Of a stretch of DNA of 52,208 bases, positions 24,922 to 33,693 are shown piece after piece. The notes under the pieces were generated by a model, which worked only from the letters and a program-made list of their open reading frames with translations, was not told where the DNA came from and searched no databases. This DNA is from Serinicoccus kebangsaanensis. GTDB lineage: Bacteria; Actinomycetota; Actinomycetes; Actinomycetales; Dermatophilaceae. Position 1 is the stretch's first letter. Every line of letters begins with the position of its first letter. A program made the position numbers and the translations under genes. The stretch spans positions 1 to 52,208 of the forward strand of contig NZ_VSLG01000018.1 in the NCBI RefSeq assembly GCF_008919445.1. The letters are read 5' to 3'.

Positions 24922-27588
24922 ATGAGCGAGACCGAGGCGCCGCCTCCGGGCTACCCGCGCGAGTGGGAGGCCGACGTGGTGCTCTCCGACGGCATGGTCG
25001 CCCATGTGCGACCGATTCTCCCAGAGGACACCGAGGCGATCCACCGCTTCCACTCCGCCCAGTCCGAGCAGTCGATCTACCTGCGCTTCTTCGCGCCGAT
25101 CAAACGCCTCTCGGACAAGGACGTCCACCGGTTCACCCACGTGGACCACCACGACCGCGTCGCGCTGGTGATGTCGGTCCGGGACGACCTGGTCGGCATC
25201 GGCCGGTTCGACCGGATCGAGGCGGGCGGGACCGTCGCCGAGGTGGCGTTCAACGTCTCCGACCACCACCAGGGGCGGGGCATCGGCTCGGTCCTTCTGG
25301 AGCACCTGGCAGACATCGGGCGGGAGTCGGGCGTCACCCGGTTCGTCGCCGACGTGCTGCCGCAGAACCGCAAGATGATCGGCGTCTTCCGCGACGCCGG
25401 CTTCGAGGTGTCGCACGAGTTCGACGACGGCGTGATCGCGGTGGCCTTCGACATCGAGCCGACCGAGGCCTCCCGGGCGGTCCGGATGTCGCGGGAGCAC
25501 CGGTCGGAGGTGCGCTCGATGAATGCCGTGCTGCACCCCGGGTCGGTCGCGGTGGTCGGCGTGAGCCGGCGTCCCGCCACGATCGGGAGGGCCTTCTTCG
25601 AGCACATCGCCGCCGGCGGCTTCACCGGGCGGGTGCACGCGGTCAACAACCGCGCCGAGGCGGGCACCATGATCGACGGTCACCCGACGGTGCGGTCGAT
25701 CAGCGACGTCGAGGGCGGGGTGGACCTCGCGGTCCTCGCGGTGCCCGCGGAGGACGTGCTCGAGATCCTGGACGAGTGCGCGGACGCGGGGGTCAAGGCC
25801 CTGGTGGTGGCCTCGGAGGGCTTCGCCGAGACCGGGACCGAGGGCCGCGCGCTGCAGCGGCAGCTGCTGGTCCGCGCGCGCCACCTCGGGATGCGGGTGC
25901 TCGGCCCCACCAGCTTCGGGCTGATCAACAACCACCCCGAGATCCGGCTGAACGCCTCGATCGCCGCGGCCGACCAGCTCCCGCCGTTCGGGCGGCTCGG
26001 CCTGTTCAGCCAGTCCGGCGGCCTGGGGATCGCGCTGCTGGCCTCCGCCCGGCGCCGCGGCCTGGGCATCTCGACCTTCGCCTCGGCCGGCAACCGGGTG
26101 GACATCTCCGGCAACGACCTCATGCAGTACTGGACCGACGACGACAGCACCACCGTCGTCGGGCTCTACCTCGAGTCGATGGGCAACCCGCGCAAGTTCA
26201 CCCGCATCGCCCGCAAGCTGGCCATGACCAAGCCGGTGATCGTGGTGAAGTCGGGAGCCGGGCAGCACGCGATCCCGCAGGGCCACCGGGTCCGGCTGAC
26301 CCAGGAGCGTCCCGAGACCTTCGGGCAGATGCTGCGGCAGTCCGGCGTGATCCGGGTCGACAACGCCCGGCAGCTCTTCGACGTCGCCCAGCTGGTCCTC
26401 AACCAGCCGTTGCCCCAGGGGGACCGGGTCGCGGTGGTGAGCAACAACGAGGCGCTGGGGTCGCTGGCCGCCGACGCCGCCACGGCCCGCGGCCTGCAGG
26501 TCACCCGGGAGCCCGTCACGGTGTCCGCGGAGGCGCTCACCGAGCAGTTCCGCGAGGTGGTGGAGGAGGCGCTCGGGGACGAGTCCGTCGACGCGCTCAT
26601 CGCCTGCTTCGTGCCGCCGATCGCCGACATCGACCCCGAGGTGGTCGACGCCGTCCGCGCGGCCGTCGACGGGCACGACAAGCCGTGCGTGGCGACCTTC
26701 GTGGGCATGCGCGGCGTCACCCCCGGGGAGGGCGTGCCGACCTACCCGATGCCGGAGGACGCGGTGCGGGCGCTGACGGCCGCGGTCCGGTATGCCCAGT
26801 GGCGCCGCCGCGACCACGGCGAGCGGGTGCGCCCGGACGGCGTGACCCGGGCAGCGGCCGGGGAGATCGTCGAGGCCGCGCTGGCCCGGTCCCCCCGGGG
26901 CACCGAGCTGGAGCCGGACGAGGCCACCGCGGTGCTGGCGGCCTACGGCATACCGGTGTGGCCGCGCGTGCCGGTGCACTCCGACGCCGAGGCGGTCGAG
27001 GTCTACAAGAAGCTCGGCGGCACGGTGGTGCTCAAGGCGACCTCGCCCATGCTCCAGCACCAGCCCGGCCAGGGGTGGATCCGGACCGGGCTGCGGCACC
27101 CCAAGGCGGTGGGCGCCGCCTACCGCGACCTCGAGGCGCTGCTCGCACCGCTGGGGGCGCAGGGGATCGCGGTCCAGCAGATGGGCCCCTCCGGGGTGAG
27201 CGTGGAGGTCAACTCCGCCGAGGACCCCCTCTTCGGGCCGGTCGTCGGCTTCGGTGTCGCGGGGCTGCCGATCGACCTGCTGGGCGACGAGGCGCTCGCC
27301 TTCCCGCCCCTCACCGACGTCGACATCGCCGAGATGGTGACCTCCATCAAGGCCGCGCCCATGCTCGACGGCTACCGCGGCGCGATGCCCGTCGACCACG
27401 CCGCCCTGCACGACCTGGTGGCCCGGGTGAGCGTGCTCGCCGACGACCACCCGGAGCTGGCGCACGTCCGGCTCAACCCGGTGCTGGCGCACCAGGAGGG
27501 CGTCGAGGTGCTCGGGGCGAGCATCCGGGTCGCCCCGGCACCGACGCGGACCGACGCCGAGCGCAGGACCCTGCTCGCCGACGTCTGA
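24922..27588 (+). CDS. GNAT acetyltransferase fused to ADP-forming acyl-CoA synthetase (PatA-like)
   Basis: 888 residues from ATG 24922. Residues about 20-185 are a GNAT domain with acetyl-CoA loop DHHQGRGIGSVLL. Then come a CoA-binding Rossmann domain (MNAVLHPGSVAVVGVSRRPATIGRAFFEH), a flavodoxin-like ligase domain (LGLFSQSGGLGIALL) and an ATP-grasp domain to the end (VPVHSDAEAVEVYKKLGGTVVLKATS). This is the architecture of actinobacterial protein acetyltransferases of the Pat type. The loop that carries the phospho-His in active synthetases (usually SSHTGA) reads PQGHRVRL, so the ligase part may be a sensor rather than an enzyme. It is divergent from the sugar dehydrogenase gene, 45 bp away. 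Confidence 0.9.
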   Translation: MSETEAPPPGYPREWEADVVLSDGMVAHVRPILPEDTEAIHRFHSAQSEQSIYLRFFAPIKRLSDKDVHRFTHVDHHDRVALVMSVRDDLVGIGRFDRIEAGGTVAEVAFNVSDHHQGRGIGSVLLEHLADIGRESGVTRFVADVLPQNRKMIGVFRDAGFEVSHEFDDGVIAVAFDIEPTEASRAVRMSREHRSEVRSMNAVLHPGSVAVVGVSRRPATIGRAFFEHIAAGGFTGRVHAVNNRAEAGTMIDGHPTVRSISDVEGGVDLAVLAVPAEDVLEILDECADAGVKALVVASEGFAETGTEGRALQRQLLVRARHLGMRVLGPTSFGLINNHPEIRLNASIAAADQLPPFGRLGLFSQSGGLGIALLASARRRGLGISTFASAGNRVDISGNDLMQYWTDDDSTTVVGLYLESMGNPRKFTRIARKLAMTKPVIVVKSGAGQHAIPQGHRVRLTQERPETFGQMLRQSGVIRVDNARQLFDVAQLVLNQPLPQGDRVAVVSNNEALGSLAADAATARGLQVTREPVTVSAEALTEQFREVVEEALGDESVDALIACFVPPIADIDPEVVDAVRAAVDGHDKPCVATFVGMRGVTPGEGVPTYPMPEDAVRALTAAVRYAQWRRRDHGERVRPDGVTRAAAGEIVEAALARSPRGTELEPDEATAVLAAYGIPVWPRVPVHSDAEAVEVYKKLGGTVVLKATSPMLQHQPGQGWIRTGLRHPKAVGAAYRDLEALLAPLGAQGIAVQQMGPSGVSVEVNSAEDPLFGPVVGFGVAGLPIDLLGDEALAFPPLTDVDIAEMVTSIKAAPMLDGYRGAMPVDHAALHDLVARVSVLADDHPELAHVRLNPVLAHQEGVEVLGASIRVAPAPTRTDAERRTLLADV

Positions 27589-27600
27589 GACGATGGGGTC

Positions 27601-28179
27601 ATGGTCCGTCGCACGAGGTCGCCCCTGCCCGACACGTTGGTCGCCGACATCGAGGCGGCCGGCTACCTCCCGGCGGTTGTCCACGACGTCATCGTGACCG
27701 CGCTCGGCCGGGACGCCGTGGTGGCGCACCTGGTGCACGACGAGACCACCTTCGACGAGATGGCGGTGCGCAACCACCTCACCGTCCTGGTGCTGACCAA
27801 CCGGCGGCTGGTCATCGCGCACGCCGACGACCACGAGAGCCCGGAGGGCGGCCGGATGGCCACCGCGACGAGCGAGACGGTGCCGCTGCGGTCGGTGCGC
27901 GGGGTGATGCTGACGCACACCGTCCCGGACCCGGAGAGGTATGACGGTGGTCTCGCCGGCCGCGGCGTCACGCTCACGCTGGGCTGGGGGGCGGTGGCCC
28001 GGCTGGACCTGCTGCCCGCGGTCTGCGAGGACCCGCAGTGCGAGGGCGACCACGGCTACGAGGGGACGGTGTCCGGGGACGACATCTCGTTGCGGGTCGC
28101 GGCGGAGACGCACGGGGTGGAGCGGCTGGAGCAGACGCTGGTCTTCGCGAGCGAGCTGTCCGCACGCCTGGGGCAGTGA
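27601..28179 (+). CDS. DUF5998 family protein
   Basis: 192 residues. MVRRTRSPLPDTLVADIEAAGYLPAVVHDVIVTALGRDAVVAHLVHDETTFD and the central RNHLTVLVLTNRRLVIAHADDH define this conserved actinobacterial family, which has a PH-like beta core; function unknown. No membrane segment. It starts 12 bp after the acetyltransferase stop, and its TGA overlaps the next GTG (28176-28179), so three genes are read together. Confidence 0.8.
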   Translation: MVRRTRSPLPDTLVADIEAAGYLPAVVHDVIVTALGRDAVVAHLVHDETTFDEMAVRNHLTVLVLTNRRLVIAHADDHESPEGGRMATATSETVPLRSVRGVMLTHTVPDPERYDGGLAGRGVTLTLGWGAVARLDLLPAVCEDPQCEGDHGYEGTVSGDDISLRVAAETHGVERLEQTLVFASELSARLGQ

Positions 28180-29378
28180 CCTCCGCACCCGACGCCGCCG
28201 GGCGGCCGGCGAGCGGCACGACCGCGGGCGCCGCACGGGCCTACCAGCCACCGGCGCCGGGGACCGGGCTGGCGTCACTGCTGCCCGGTGCGCTGCGAGC
28301 CCTCGGGGTGGAGGACCTCCCAGAGGGTGTCGCGCCGGCGACCTGGTCGGTGCCGGAGACGCGTCGGGTGGTCGTGGTGCTCGCCGACGGGCTCGGCGCG
28401 CACCAGCTGCAGCGGCGCAGCGGGCACGCCCGGACGCTGCGGGAGCTGTCCGCGCCCGTGGGTGCCGAGTCCTTCGCCTGCGGTTTCCCTTCCACGACCG
28501 CCTCCAGCCTGACCAGCCTGGGCACCGGTCGCGGAGTGGGGGAGCACGGCATCGTGGGCTGGCAGACCAGCTACCGCGGCCGCCTGCTGAACCACCTGTC
28601 GTGGAAGGACGGCCCGGACCCGCACTCGCACCAGCCGCTCCCGACGCTGCTGCAGCACGCGGGGCGGCGGGACGTCTCGATGAGCACCGTGTCCTGGCCG
28701 GCCTACTCCGGGTCGGGGCTGACCCGTGCCTCGCTCCGCGGCGGCGCCTTCCTGGGGGCCACCAGCCACGCGGAGCGGACGCTCGGGGTCCTGCAGGGGC
28801 TGTCGCAGGCGGGCCGGCTCGGCCGGGCGCTGGTGTATGCCTACTGGGACGAGATCGACAAGGCCGGCCACGTGCACGGCCCGGGCTCGCTGGAGTGGGG
28901 TGAGGCGGTGGAGGCCTTCGACGCCTGGATCGCCGGGCTGGTGGAGCGGGTGCCCGAGGGCACGACGATCCTCGTGAGCGCCGACCACGGCATGATCGAG
29001 GCACCGCACGAGCAGCGGCGCGACCTGGCGCTGGAGCCGGTGCTGTCCGAGGGGGTGCAGCTGCTGGCGGGCGAGCCGCGGGCGCCGCAGGCCTGGTGCC
29101 GGGCCGGGGCGGTCGACGACGTCGTCGCCACCTGGCGCGCGGAGCTGGGCGAGTCGGCGATCGTGCTGACCCGGGAGGAGGCGGTCGACGCGGGCTGGTT
29201 CGGACCGGTGCGCGAGGGGTATGCCGGCCGCATCGGGGAGGTCGTCGCCGCCATGCTGGGCAGCGCCACCGTGCTCGACTCCCGTGACCTGCGGCCCGAG
29301 GTGCTGCGGCTGCGCGGCCACCACGGCTCGATCACCGACGCCGAGACCGCCGTCCCGCTGCTCGTCGCCACCACCTGA
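28176..29378 (+). CDS. alkaline phosphatase / nucleotide pyrophosphatase superfamily protein
   Basis: 400 residues from GTG 28176, overlapping the DUF5998 stop (GTGA). The alkaline-phosphatase-like core is present: VVVVLADGLGAHQL with the first metal Asp, the nucleophile Thr/Ser in ACGFPSTTASSLTSLGTG, VYAYWDEIDKAGHVHG, ILVSADHGMIE with Asp-His ligands, and a late RGHHGSITDAE His. Proteins of this set hydrolyse phosphodiesters or phosphomonoesters of nucleotides or lipids. No signal peptide is visible, so it seems cytosolic. The first ~25 residues are low-complexity. A hairpin follows at 29415-29433. Confidence 0.85.
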   Translation: MTSAPDAAGRPASGTTAGAARAYQPPAPGTGLASLLPGALRALGVEDLPEGVAPATWSVPETRRVVVVLADGLGAHQLQRRSGHARTLRELSAPVGAESFACGFPSTTASSLTSLGTGRGVGEHGIVGWQTSYRGRLLNHLSWKDGPDPHSHQPLPTLLQHAGRRDVSMSTVSWPAYSGSGLTRASLRGGAFLGATSHAERTLGVLQGLSQAGRLGRALVYAYWDEIDKAGHVHGPGSLEWGEAVEAFDAWIAGLVERVPEGTTILVSADHGMIEAPHEQRRDLALEPVLSEGVQLLAGEPRAPQAWCRAGAVDDVVATWRAELGESAIVLTREEAVDAGWFGPVREGYAGRIGEVVAAMLGSATVLDSRDLRPEVLRLRGHHGSITDAETAVPLLVATT

Positions 29379-29414
29379 CCTGCCCGCGGACACCGCCCGC
29401 CGGGCCTTGGTCCG

Positions 29415-29433
29415 GCCACGAGCGGGCCGTGGC
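29415..29433 (+). terminator. short hairpin after the phosphatase gene
   Basis: GCCACG and CGTGGC form a 6-bp stem with a 7-base loop, 36 bp after the stop and just upstream of the tdk promoter. Confidence 0.4.
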
Positions 29434-29440
29434 GGGTCCG

Positions 29441-29446
29441 TAGACT
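29441..29446 (+). promoter_or_regulatory. -10 element of a leaderless tdk transcript
   Basis: TAGACT ends 6 bp before GTG 29453 with no Shine-Dalgarno sequence between, so transcription should begin at or next to the start codon. Confidence 0.55.
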
Positions 29447-29452
29447 GGCCCG

Positions 29453-30169
29453 GTGGCCGAGCTCGTCTTCTTCACCGGAACGATGGACTGCGGCAAGTCG
29501 ACCCTCGCGCTGCAGATGGACCACACCCACCACCAGCGAGGTCGCGGCGGTCTGCTCTTCACCCAGCACGACCGCTCGGGCGGCGCGGTCATCACCTCGC
29601 GCCTCGGCCTGAGCAAGGGGGCGCTCGTGGTGGGCGACGACCTCGACTTCTGGGAGCTGGTCGTGGAGCAGCGCACCAACGGTCGCCGGGTCGACTACCT
29701 CATCTGCGACGAGGCGCAGTTCTACCTCCCCGAGCAGGTCGACCAGCTGGCCCGGCTCGTCGACGAGATGGCGGTCGACGTGTATGCCTTCGGCATTACC
29801 GCCGACTTCCGCACCGAGCTGTTCCCCGGGTCGCGGCGACTGATCGAGCTCGCGGACCGGACCGAGCAGCTGCAGGTGCGTGCCCTGTGCTGGTGCGGGA
29901 AGCCCGCCACCGTCAACGCCCGCGTGGTCGACGGTCACATGGTGGTGGAGGGTGAGCAGATCGTCGTGGGCGACGTCGGTGGCGCTGGTGAGGCCGACGC
30001 GGGCAGCGCCAGTGTCCCGGTGGTGGAGTACGAGGTGCTCTGCCGCCGGCACTACATGCGTCGGATGAACTCGGCGGCCGCCCGCGCGGCGTCCCTGTCC
30101 CCGGAGCTGCTGCCCTTCGACCTGGACCTGTGCCCGCTGCCGGTGTCTCCGGAGGGGCCGTCCGCCTGA
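29453..30169 (+). CDS. tdk: thymidine kinase (type II)
   Basis: 238 residues from GTG 29453. Walker A FFTGTMDCGKSTLALQ begins at residue 6; Walker B LICDEAQFYLPEQVDQLARLVDEM is the type II signature; GITADFRTELFPGS is the lasso/substrate region; CWCGKPATVNARVVDG and VLCRRHY supply the zinc-site Cys. It phosphorylates thymidine to dTMP with ATP in pyrimidine salvage. It is slightly longer than E. coli Tdk because of a short Gly/Ala insert (GDVGGAGEADAGS) and an extended C-terminus. Convergent with sepH; the two stop codons lie in one shared hairpin. Confidence 0.95.
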   Translation: MAELVFFTGTMDCGKSTLALQMDHTHHQRGRGGLLFTQHDRSGGAVITSRLGLSKGALVVGDDLDFWELVVEQRTNGRRVDYLICDEAQFYLPEQVDQLARLVDEMAVDVYAFGITADFRTELFPGSRRLIELADRTEQLQVRALCWCGKPATVNARVVDGHMVVEGEQIVVGDVGGAGEADAGSASVPVVEYEVLCRRHYMRRMNSAAARAASLSPELLPFDLDLCPLPVSPEGPSA

Positions 30170-30185
30170 CCGGTCGCCCGGTCAG
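30166..30185. terminator. bidirectional hairpin containing both stop codons of tdk and sepH
   Basis: CTGACCGG and CCGGTCAG form a perfect 8-bp stem with loop TCGC. TGA of tdk (30167-30169) is in the left arm and TCA, the sepH stop on the other strand (30182-30184), in the right. Confidence 0.6.
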
Positions 30186-31693
30186 CCGCGGTTCGGCCGG
30201 GATCCGAACATGATGTCGTCCCAGCTCGGGACGCTGGTGCGGCCCTTGCGGGTCGGGGCGGGGCGGGCCTCGTCCTCCGCTGCTTCCTCGTCCGGCTCGG
30301 GGATGTCCGGCTCGGCGTCCGCGACGGGTTCACCGGGCTCGTCCGGCGCGTCGTCGACCTCGTCCGGGGCGTCGTCGACCTCGTCCACGTCGACCTCGTC
30401 CGCCACGTCGAGCTCGTCCGCGGAGGGCCCGTCCTCGGCCGGCACGTCGACCTCGACCTCGTCCTCGACCGGCTCGAGCAGGTCCTCCTGCTGCTCCGGC
30501 AGCGGCTCCTCGTCCTCGTCCTCGACGCCGAAGAACTCGTCGAAGGTGACCTCCTGCGGGTCGTGCCGGGTCCGGGCGAAGGTGCCCTCCGCCTCGTCGT
30601 GCTCGTCCGAGGCCGGTGCCACCGACGGGAGGCGGAGCCGGCGGCGCTTGCGGCCCCGGCTCTTCCCGACGGCGCGCTGGGCCTCCTCGGGTGACGGGCG
30701 CTCGGGCTCGACGAGGGGCTCCGCGACCTGCTCCTCCGACGGGGGCTCCTCCGGCGCCTCCTGGTGCTCGGCGGTGACGTCGGCCTCGGCGGCGACGTCG
30801 GCCTCGGCCACGAGCTCGTCCTCCTCCGGCTCGACCGGCGAGACCGACTCGGGCGCGGACCCTCGCGGGTGCGCCGGGGGAGGGTCGCCCATGGTGTCGG
30901 GGTCGTAGGGCAGGTCCTCCAGCGGGAGCACCTCGTCCGGCATCTCTGTGCGCCCCGGCAGGTGCCCGGGGTCGTCGCTGCCCTGGCGGGCCGCGCCGCC
31001 CTGCCCCCGGCGGCCGCGTCGCTGCCGCCGCTCCCGCATGGTCGCCATGAGGTCTGCGGCAGCCTCGTCCTCGCCGTGCACCCGACCCAGCAGAGGGTGG
31101 CCGGCCAGCCCTCCCGGCAGCGCCTGCTCGTCCTCGCTGAGCCAGCGCGCCTCGTCGTCCAGGGCCTCCACGGCGCGGGCACGCACGTCGTAGTGCCAGG
31201 CGGCCCGACGCTCCCGACCTCCTGCGCCGAAGGCCACGATGATGGTCCACGGGCCGTGCGGCTCACCCCGCGCGGCGTCCCAGGACACCGCGGTGAGATC
31301 GACCCCGCGGCTCTGCAGCCGCTCGCGCACCCGGCGGTCCAGGGTGTGCGACCCGTCGGAGCGTCCGCTGGCGCGCACGGGCGCGCGCTGCGCCAGGCCG
31401 ACGACGTGCTCGCGCTCGGCGATCACCGGACCCTCGAAGCGCCGTACCCGGTCCAGCTCCCACCCGGTCGAGGCCGCGACGTCCTCCGCGCTCTGCCCGC
31501 CCCGGATCATCGCCTGGACGTCGCGCGGGCTGATCGACCGCCCGTGGGCCGACTCCCCCTCGGAGGCCTGCCGCCGCGGCCGGAGCGCGGCGCGGAGCCG
31601 GTCGTCGATCCTCACGGCATACTGCGAACCGTCGTCGTCGGCGAGGACCAGACGACCACCCTCGTCGAGCTCGACGAACTGGAGCTGCTGCAT
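30182..31693 (-). CDS. sepH: septation protein SepH (DUF3071)
   Basis: 503 residues from ATG 31693. The N-terminal DUF3071 core (MQQLQFVELDEGGRLVLADDDGSQYAVRIDDRLRAAL) includes a helix-turn-helix-like segment SISPRDVQAMIRGGQSAEDVAASTGWELDRVRRFEGPVIAEREHVV. A long acidic, disordered region follows, with 7-residue repeats DEVDDAP encoded by two adjacent 21-bp units at 30341-30382. The C-terminus TRKGRTSVPSWDDIMFGS is the conserved tail of the family. SepH of Streptomyces binds FtsZ and promotes Z-ring assembly at division sites. It is convergent with tdk and divergent from the TRIC gene. Confidence 0.9.
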   Translation of the reverse strand: MQQLQFVELDEGGRLVLADDDGSQYAVRIDDRLRAALRPRRQASEGESAHGRSISPRDVQAMIRGGQSAEDVAASTGWELDRVRRFEGPVIAEREHVVGLAQRAPVRASGRSDGSHTLDRRVRERLQSRGVDLTAVSWDAARGEPHGPWTIIVAFGAGGRERRAAWHYDVRARAVEALDDEARWLSEDEQALPGGLAGHPLLGRVHGEDEAAADLMATMRERRQRRGRRGQGGAARQGSDDPGHLPGRTEMPDEVLPLEDLPYDPDTMGDPPPAHPRGSAPESVSPVEPEEDELVAEADVAAEADVTAEHQEAPEEPPSEEQVAEPLVEPERPSPEEAQRAVGKSRGRKRRRLRLPSVAPASDEHDEAEGTFARTRHDPQEVTFDEFFGVEDEDEEPLPEQQEDLLEPVEDEVEVDVPAEDGPSADELDVADEVDVDEVDDAPDEVDDAPDEPGEPVADAEPDIPEPDEEAAEDEARPAPTRKGRTSVPSWDDIMFGSRPNRG

Positions 31694-31750
31694 GGTCCAC
31701 CACTGTGCCACCCCGCCCGCACCGCGCGCTGCAGGGCGCGCCGCGCGGGA

Positions 31751-31756
31751 TACCCT
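31751..31756 (+). promoter_or_regulatory. -10 element, leaderless TRIC-ferrochelatase operon
   Basis: TACCCT ends 9 bp before ATG 31766, and no ribosome site precedes the ATG. Confidence 0.5.
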
Positions 31757-31765
31757 GATCGGGCC

Positions 31766-32440
31766 ATGATCGCCGCTTCCGCCGATGTGCGTCTCGCCCT
31801 GGACCTCGTCGGGATCTTCGTCTTCGCGCTCTCCGGCGGGCTGGTCGCGGTCCGCGCCCGGCTGGACCTCTTCGGGGTCGCCGTGCTCGCCTGGGTCAGC
31901 GGTCTGGGCGGGGGCATCATCCGTGACGTCTTCCTCGGCGACGTCCCGCCGGACGGCATCAGCAACCCGTGGTACGTCGTCACCGTGGTCGCCGCCGGGC
32001 TCGTCGTCTTCGCCTTCCACGGTCTCTACGTCGACCTGTCCCGCCACCGCCCGAAGCTGCGGCTGGACCGGATCAGCGCCTCGGTGAAGTATCTCGACGC
32101 CGTCGGCCTGGCCACCTTCGCGGTCGCCGGCGCGCTCAAGGCCGTGGCCCTGGACGCGCCCCCGCTCGCCGCGGTCTTCGTCGGCGGCATCACGGCCGTC
32201 GGTGGCGGCGTGATCCGCGACGTCCTCGTGGGTCAGGTGCCCGAGGTGCTCCGCCGCGAGCTGTATGCCGTCCCCGCCCTGCTCGGCGCGACCGCCGTGG
32301 TCGTCGCGGCCGAGGTGGGGCAGCTGTCCTTCCTGGTCATCTGGTCCACCCTGGCGCTCGTCCTGGGGATCCGGATCGCCGCCATCGTCTTCGACCTGCA
32401 CGCCCCGACTCCCAGCCCCTCCCGAGGAGACGCAGCATGA
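31766..32440 (+). CDS. TRIC cation channel family (UPF0126) membrane protein
   Basis: 224 residues with about seven hydrophobic segments. The internal duplication typical of the family is visible: LALDLVGIFVFALSGGLVAVRARLDLFGVAVLAWVSGLGGGIIRDVFLGDVPP in the first half and LDAVGLATFAVAGALKAVALDAPPLAAVFVGGITAVGGGVIRDVLVGQVPEVL in the second, each with GGGxIRDVxxGxVP. Prokaryotic TRIC proteins are trimeric monovalent-cation channels. ATGA couples it to the ferrochelatase gene. Confidence 0.9.
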   Translation: MIAASADVRLALDLVGIFVFALSGGLVAVRARLDLFGVAVLAWVSGLGGGIIRDVFLGDVPPDGISNPWYVVTVVAAGLVVFAFHGLYVDLSRHRPKLRLDRISASVKYLDAVGLATFAVAGALKAVALDAPPLAAVFVGGITAVGGGVIRDVLVGQVPEVLRRELYAVPALLGATAVVVAAEVGQLSFLVIWSTLALVLGIRIAAIVFDLHAPTPSPSRGDAA

Positions 32441-33693
32441 GCAACCCCCTGGCAGAACCCACCGACCCCGCCGACCCGGTCACCACGCAGCCCGCCGACG
32501 GCGATCTCGGTGCCGACCCCGGCTCGAGCGTCGAGGACGAGGTCGTCGCCGAGCTCGAGGAGACCCTGGAGGAGACCGAGGAGCAGGACACCTTCCCCTA
32601 CCACGCGATCGTGCTGACCTCGTTCGGCGGGCCAGAGGGTCCGGACGAGGTGATGCCCTTCCTGCGGCGGGTCACCGGCGGCCGAGGCATCCCCGACGAG
32701 CGGCTGGAGGAGGTGGCCGAGCACTACCTGCACTTCGGCGGCAGGAGCCCGATCAACGACCAGAACCGCGCGCTCATCGAGGCGATCCAGGCCGAGCTGG
32801 CGCGCCGGGAGCTGTCCATCCCGGTGCTCTTCGGCAACCGCAACGCCGAGCCCTTCCTCGTCGACGCCTTCCGGGAGGCCCACGCCGAGGGGATGACCAG
32901 GCTGGTGTCGGTGACCACCAGCGCCTACTCGTGCTACTCCTCCTGCCGGCAGTACCGCGAGGACATCGCGGCGGCCCAGCTCGAGCTGCGCGAGGAGGGC
33001 AAGGAGGTGCACGTGGACAAGGTCCGGCAGTACTGGAACCACCCCGGCTTCTCCGGCACCAACGCGCGGATCGTGACCGAGGCGGTGCGGCAGCGGATGG
33101 AGCGGGACGGGGGCGACGGGGCAGCGCCCCCGCACGTGGTCTTCGTGACCCACTCCCTGCCGGACTCCATGGACGACACCTCCGGCCCGGGGGACGACGA
33201 GGGCAACCTCTACTCGAGCCAGCACGCGGAGCTGGCGGCGGCCATCGCCGCGGAGGCGTCGGCGACCCTCGGCACCGACGTCGAGCACGACCTCACCTAC
33301 TGCTCCCGGTCGGGTCCACCGAGCCAGCCCTGGCTGGTCCCGGACGTCAACGACCACCTGCGGGCGCTCGCCGAGCGGGGCGTGCGGAGCGTCGTCCTGG
33401 CCCCCATCGGCTTCGTCTCCGACCACATGGAGGTCGTCTTCGACCTCGACACCGAGGCCGCCGAGACCGCGCAGGAGCTGGGCCTGGACCTGCTCCGCGT
33501 GCCGACCGTGGGCACGGACACCGAGTTCGTCATGGGGTTGGTCGACCTGGTGCTGGAGCGGGCCGCGCAGGCCCGCGGCGAGGACGTCCCGATGCCGACC
33601 TGGCCGGGCAGCGACCCGCGCCCGGCGCTCTGCCTGCCCGGGTGCTGCCCCAACCTGCGGGTGGCCCGGCCGGCTGCCTGCGGGAGCGACTGA
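32437..33693 (+). CDS. hemH: ferrochelatase (coproporphyrin-type, Fe-S containing)
   Basis: 418 residues from ATG 32437 with GAGGAGA upstream. A ~50-residue acidic extension precedes the core AIVLTSFGGPEGPDEVMPFLRRVTGGRGIP. HFGGRSPIND, TTSAYSCYSSCRQYREDI, VFVTHSLP with the catalytic His region, and LAPIGFVSDHMEVVFDLDTEA with the catalytic Glu are all present. The C-terminal CLPGCC, with a Cys in SCYSSC, fits the [2Fe-2S]-ligating Cys of actinobacterial enzymes. These insert iron into coproporphyrin III in the actinobacterial haem route. The stop overlaps the next start (TGATG). Confidence 0.95.
   Translation: MSNPLAEPTDPADPVTTQPADGDLGADPGSSVEDEVVAELEETLEETEEQDTFPYHAIVLTSFGGPEGPDEVMPFLRRVTGGRGIPDERLEEVAEHYLHFGGRSPINDQNRALIEAIQAELARRELSIPVLFGNRNAEPFLVDAFREAHAEGMTRLVSVTTSAYSCYSSCRQYREDIAAAQLELREEGKEVHVDKVRQYWNHPGFSGTNARIVTEAVRQRMERDGGDGAAPPHVVFVTHSLPDSMDDTSGPGDDEGNLYSSQHAELAAAIAAEASATLGTDVEHDLTYCSRSGPPSQPWLVPDVNDHLRALAERGVRSVVLAPIGFVSDHMEVVFDLDTEAAETAQELGLDLLRVPTVGTDTEFVMGLVDLVLERAAQARGEDVPMPTWPGSDPRPALCLPGCCPNLRVARPAACGSD

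Noticed and set aside
23611-29004. 1797-residue minus-strand open frame
   Set aside because: Most of it is antisense to the acetyltransferase, DUF5998 and phosphatase genes and is His/Arg/Pro-rich with no domain. Only its C-terminal ~421 residues (sugar dehydrogenase) are real.
30341-30382. Two adjacent 21-bp repeats as a possible repeat array
   Set aside because: They only encode the DEVDDAP acidic repeats of SepH's disordered region; no spacers, so not CRISPR.
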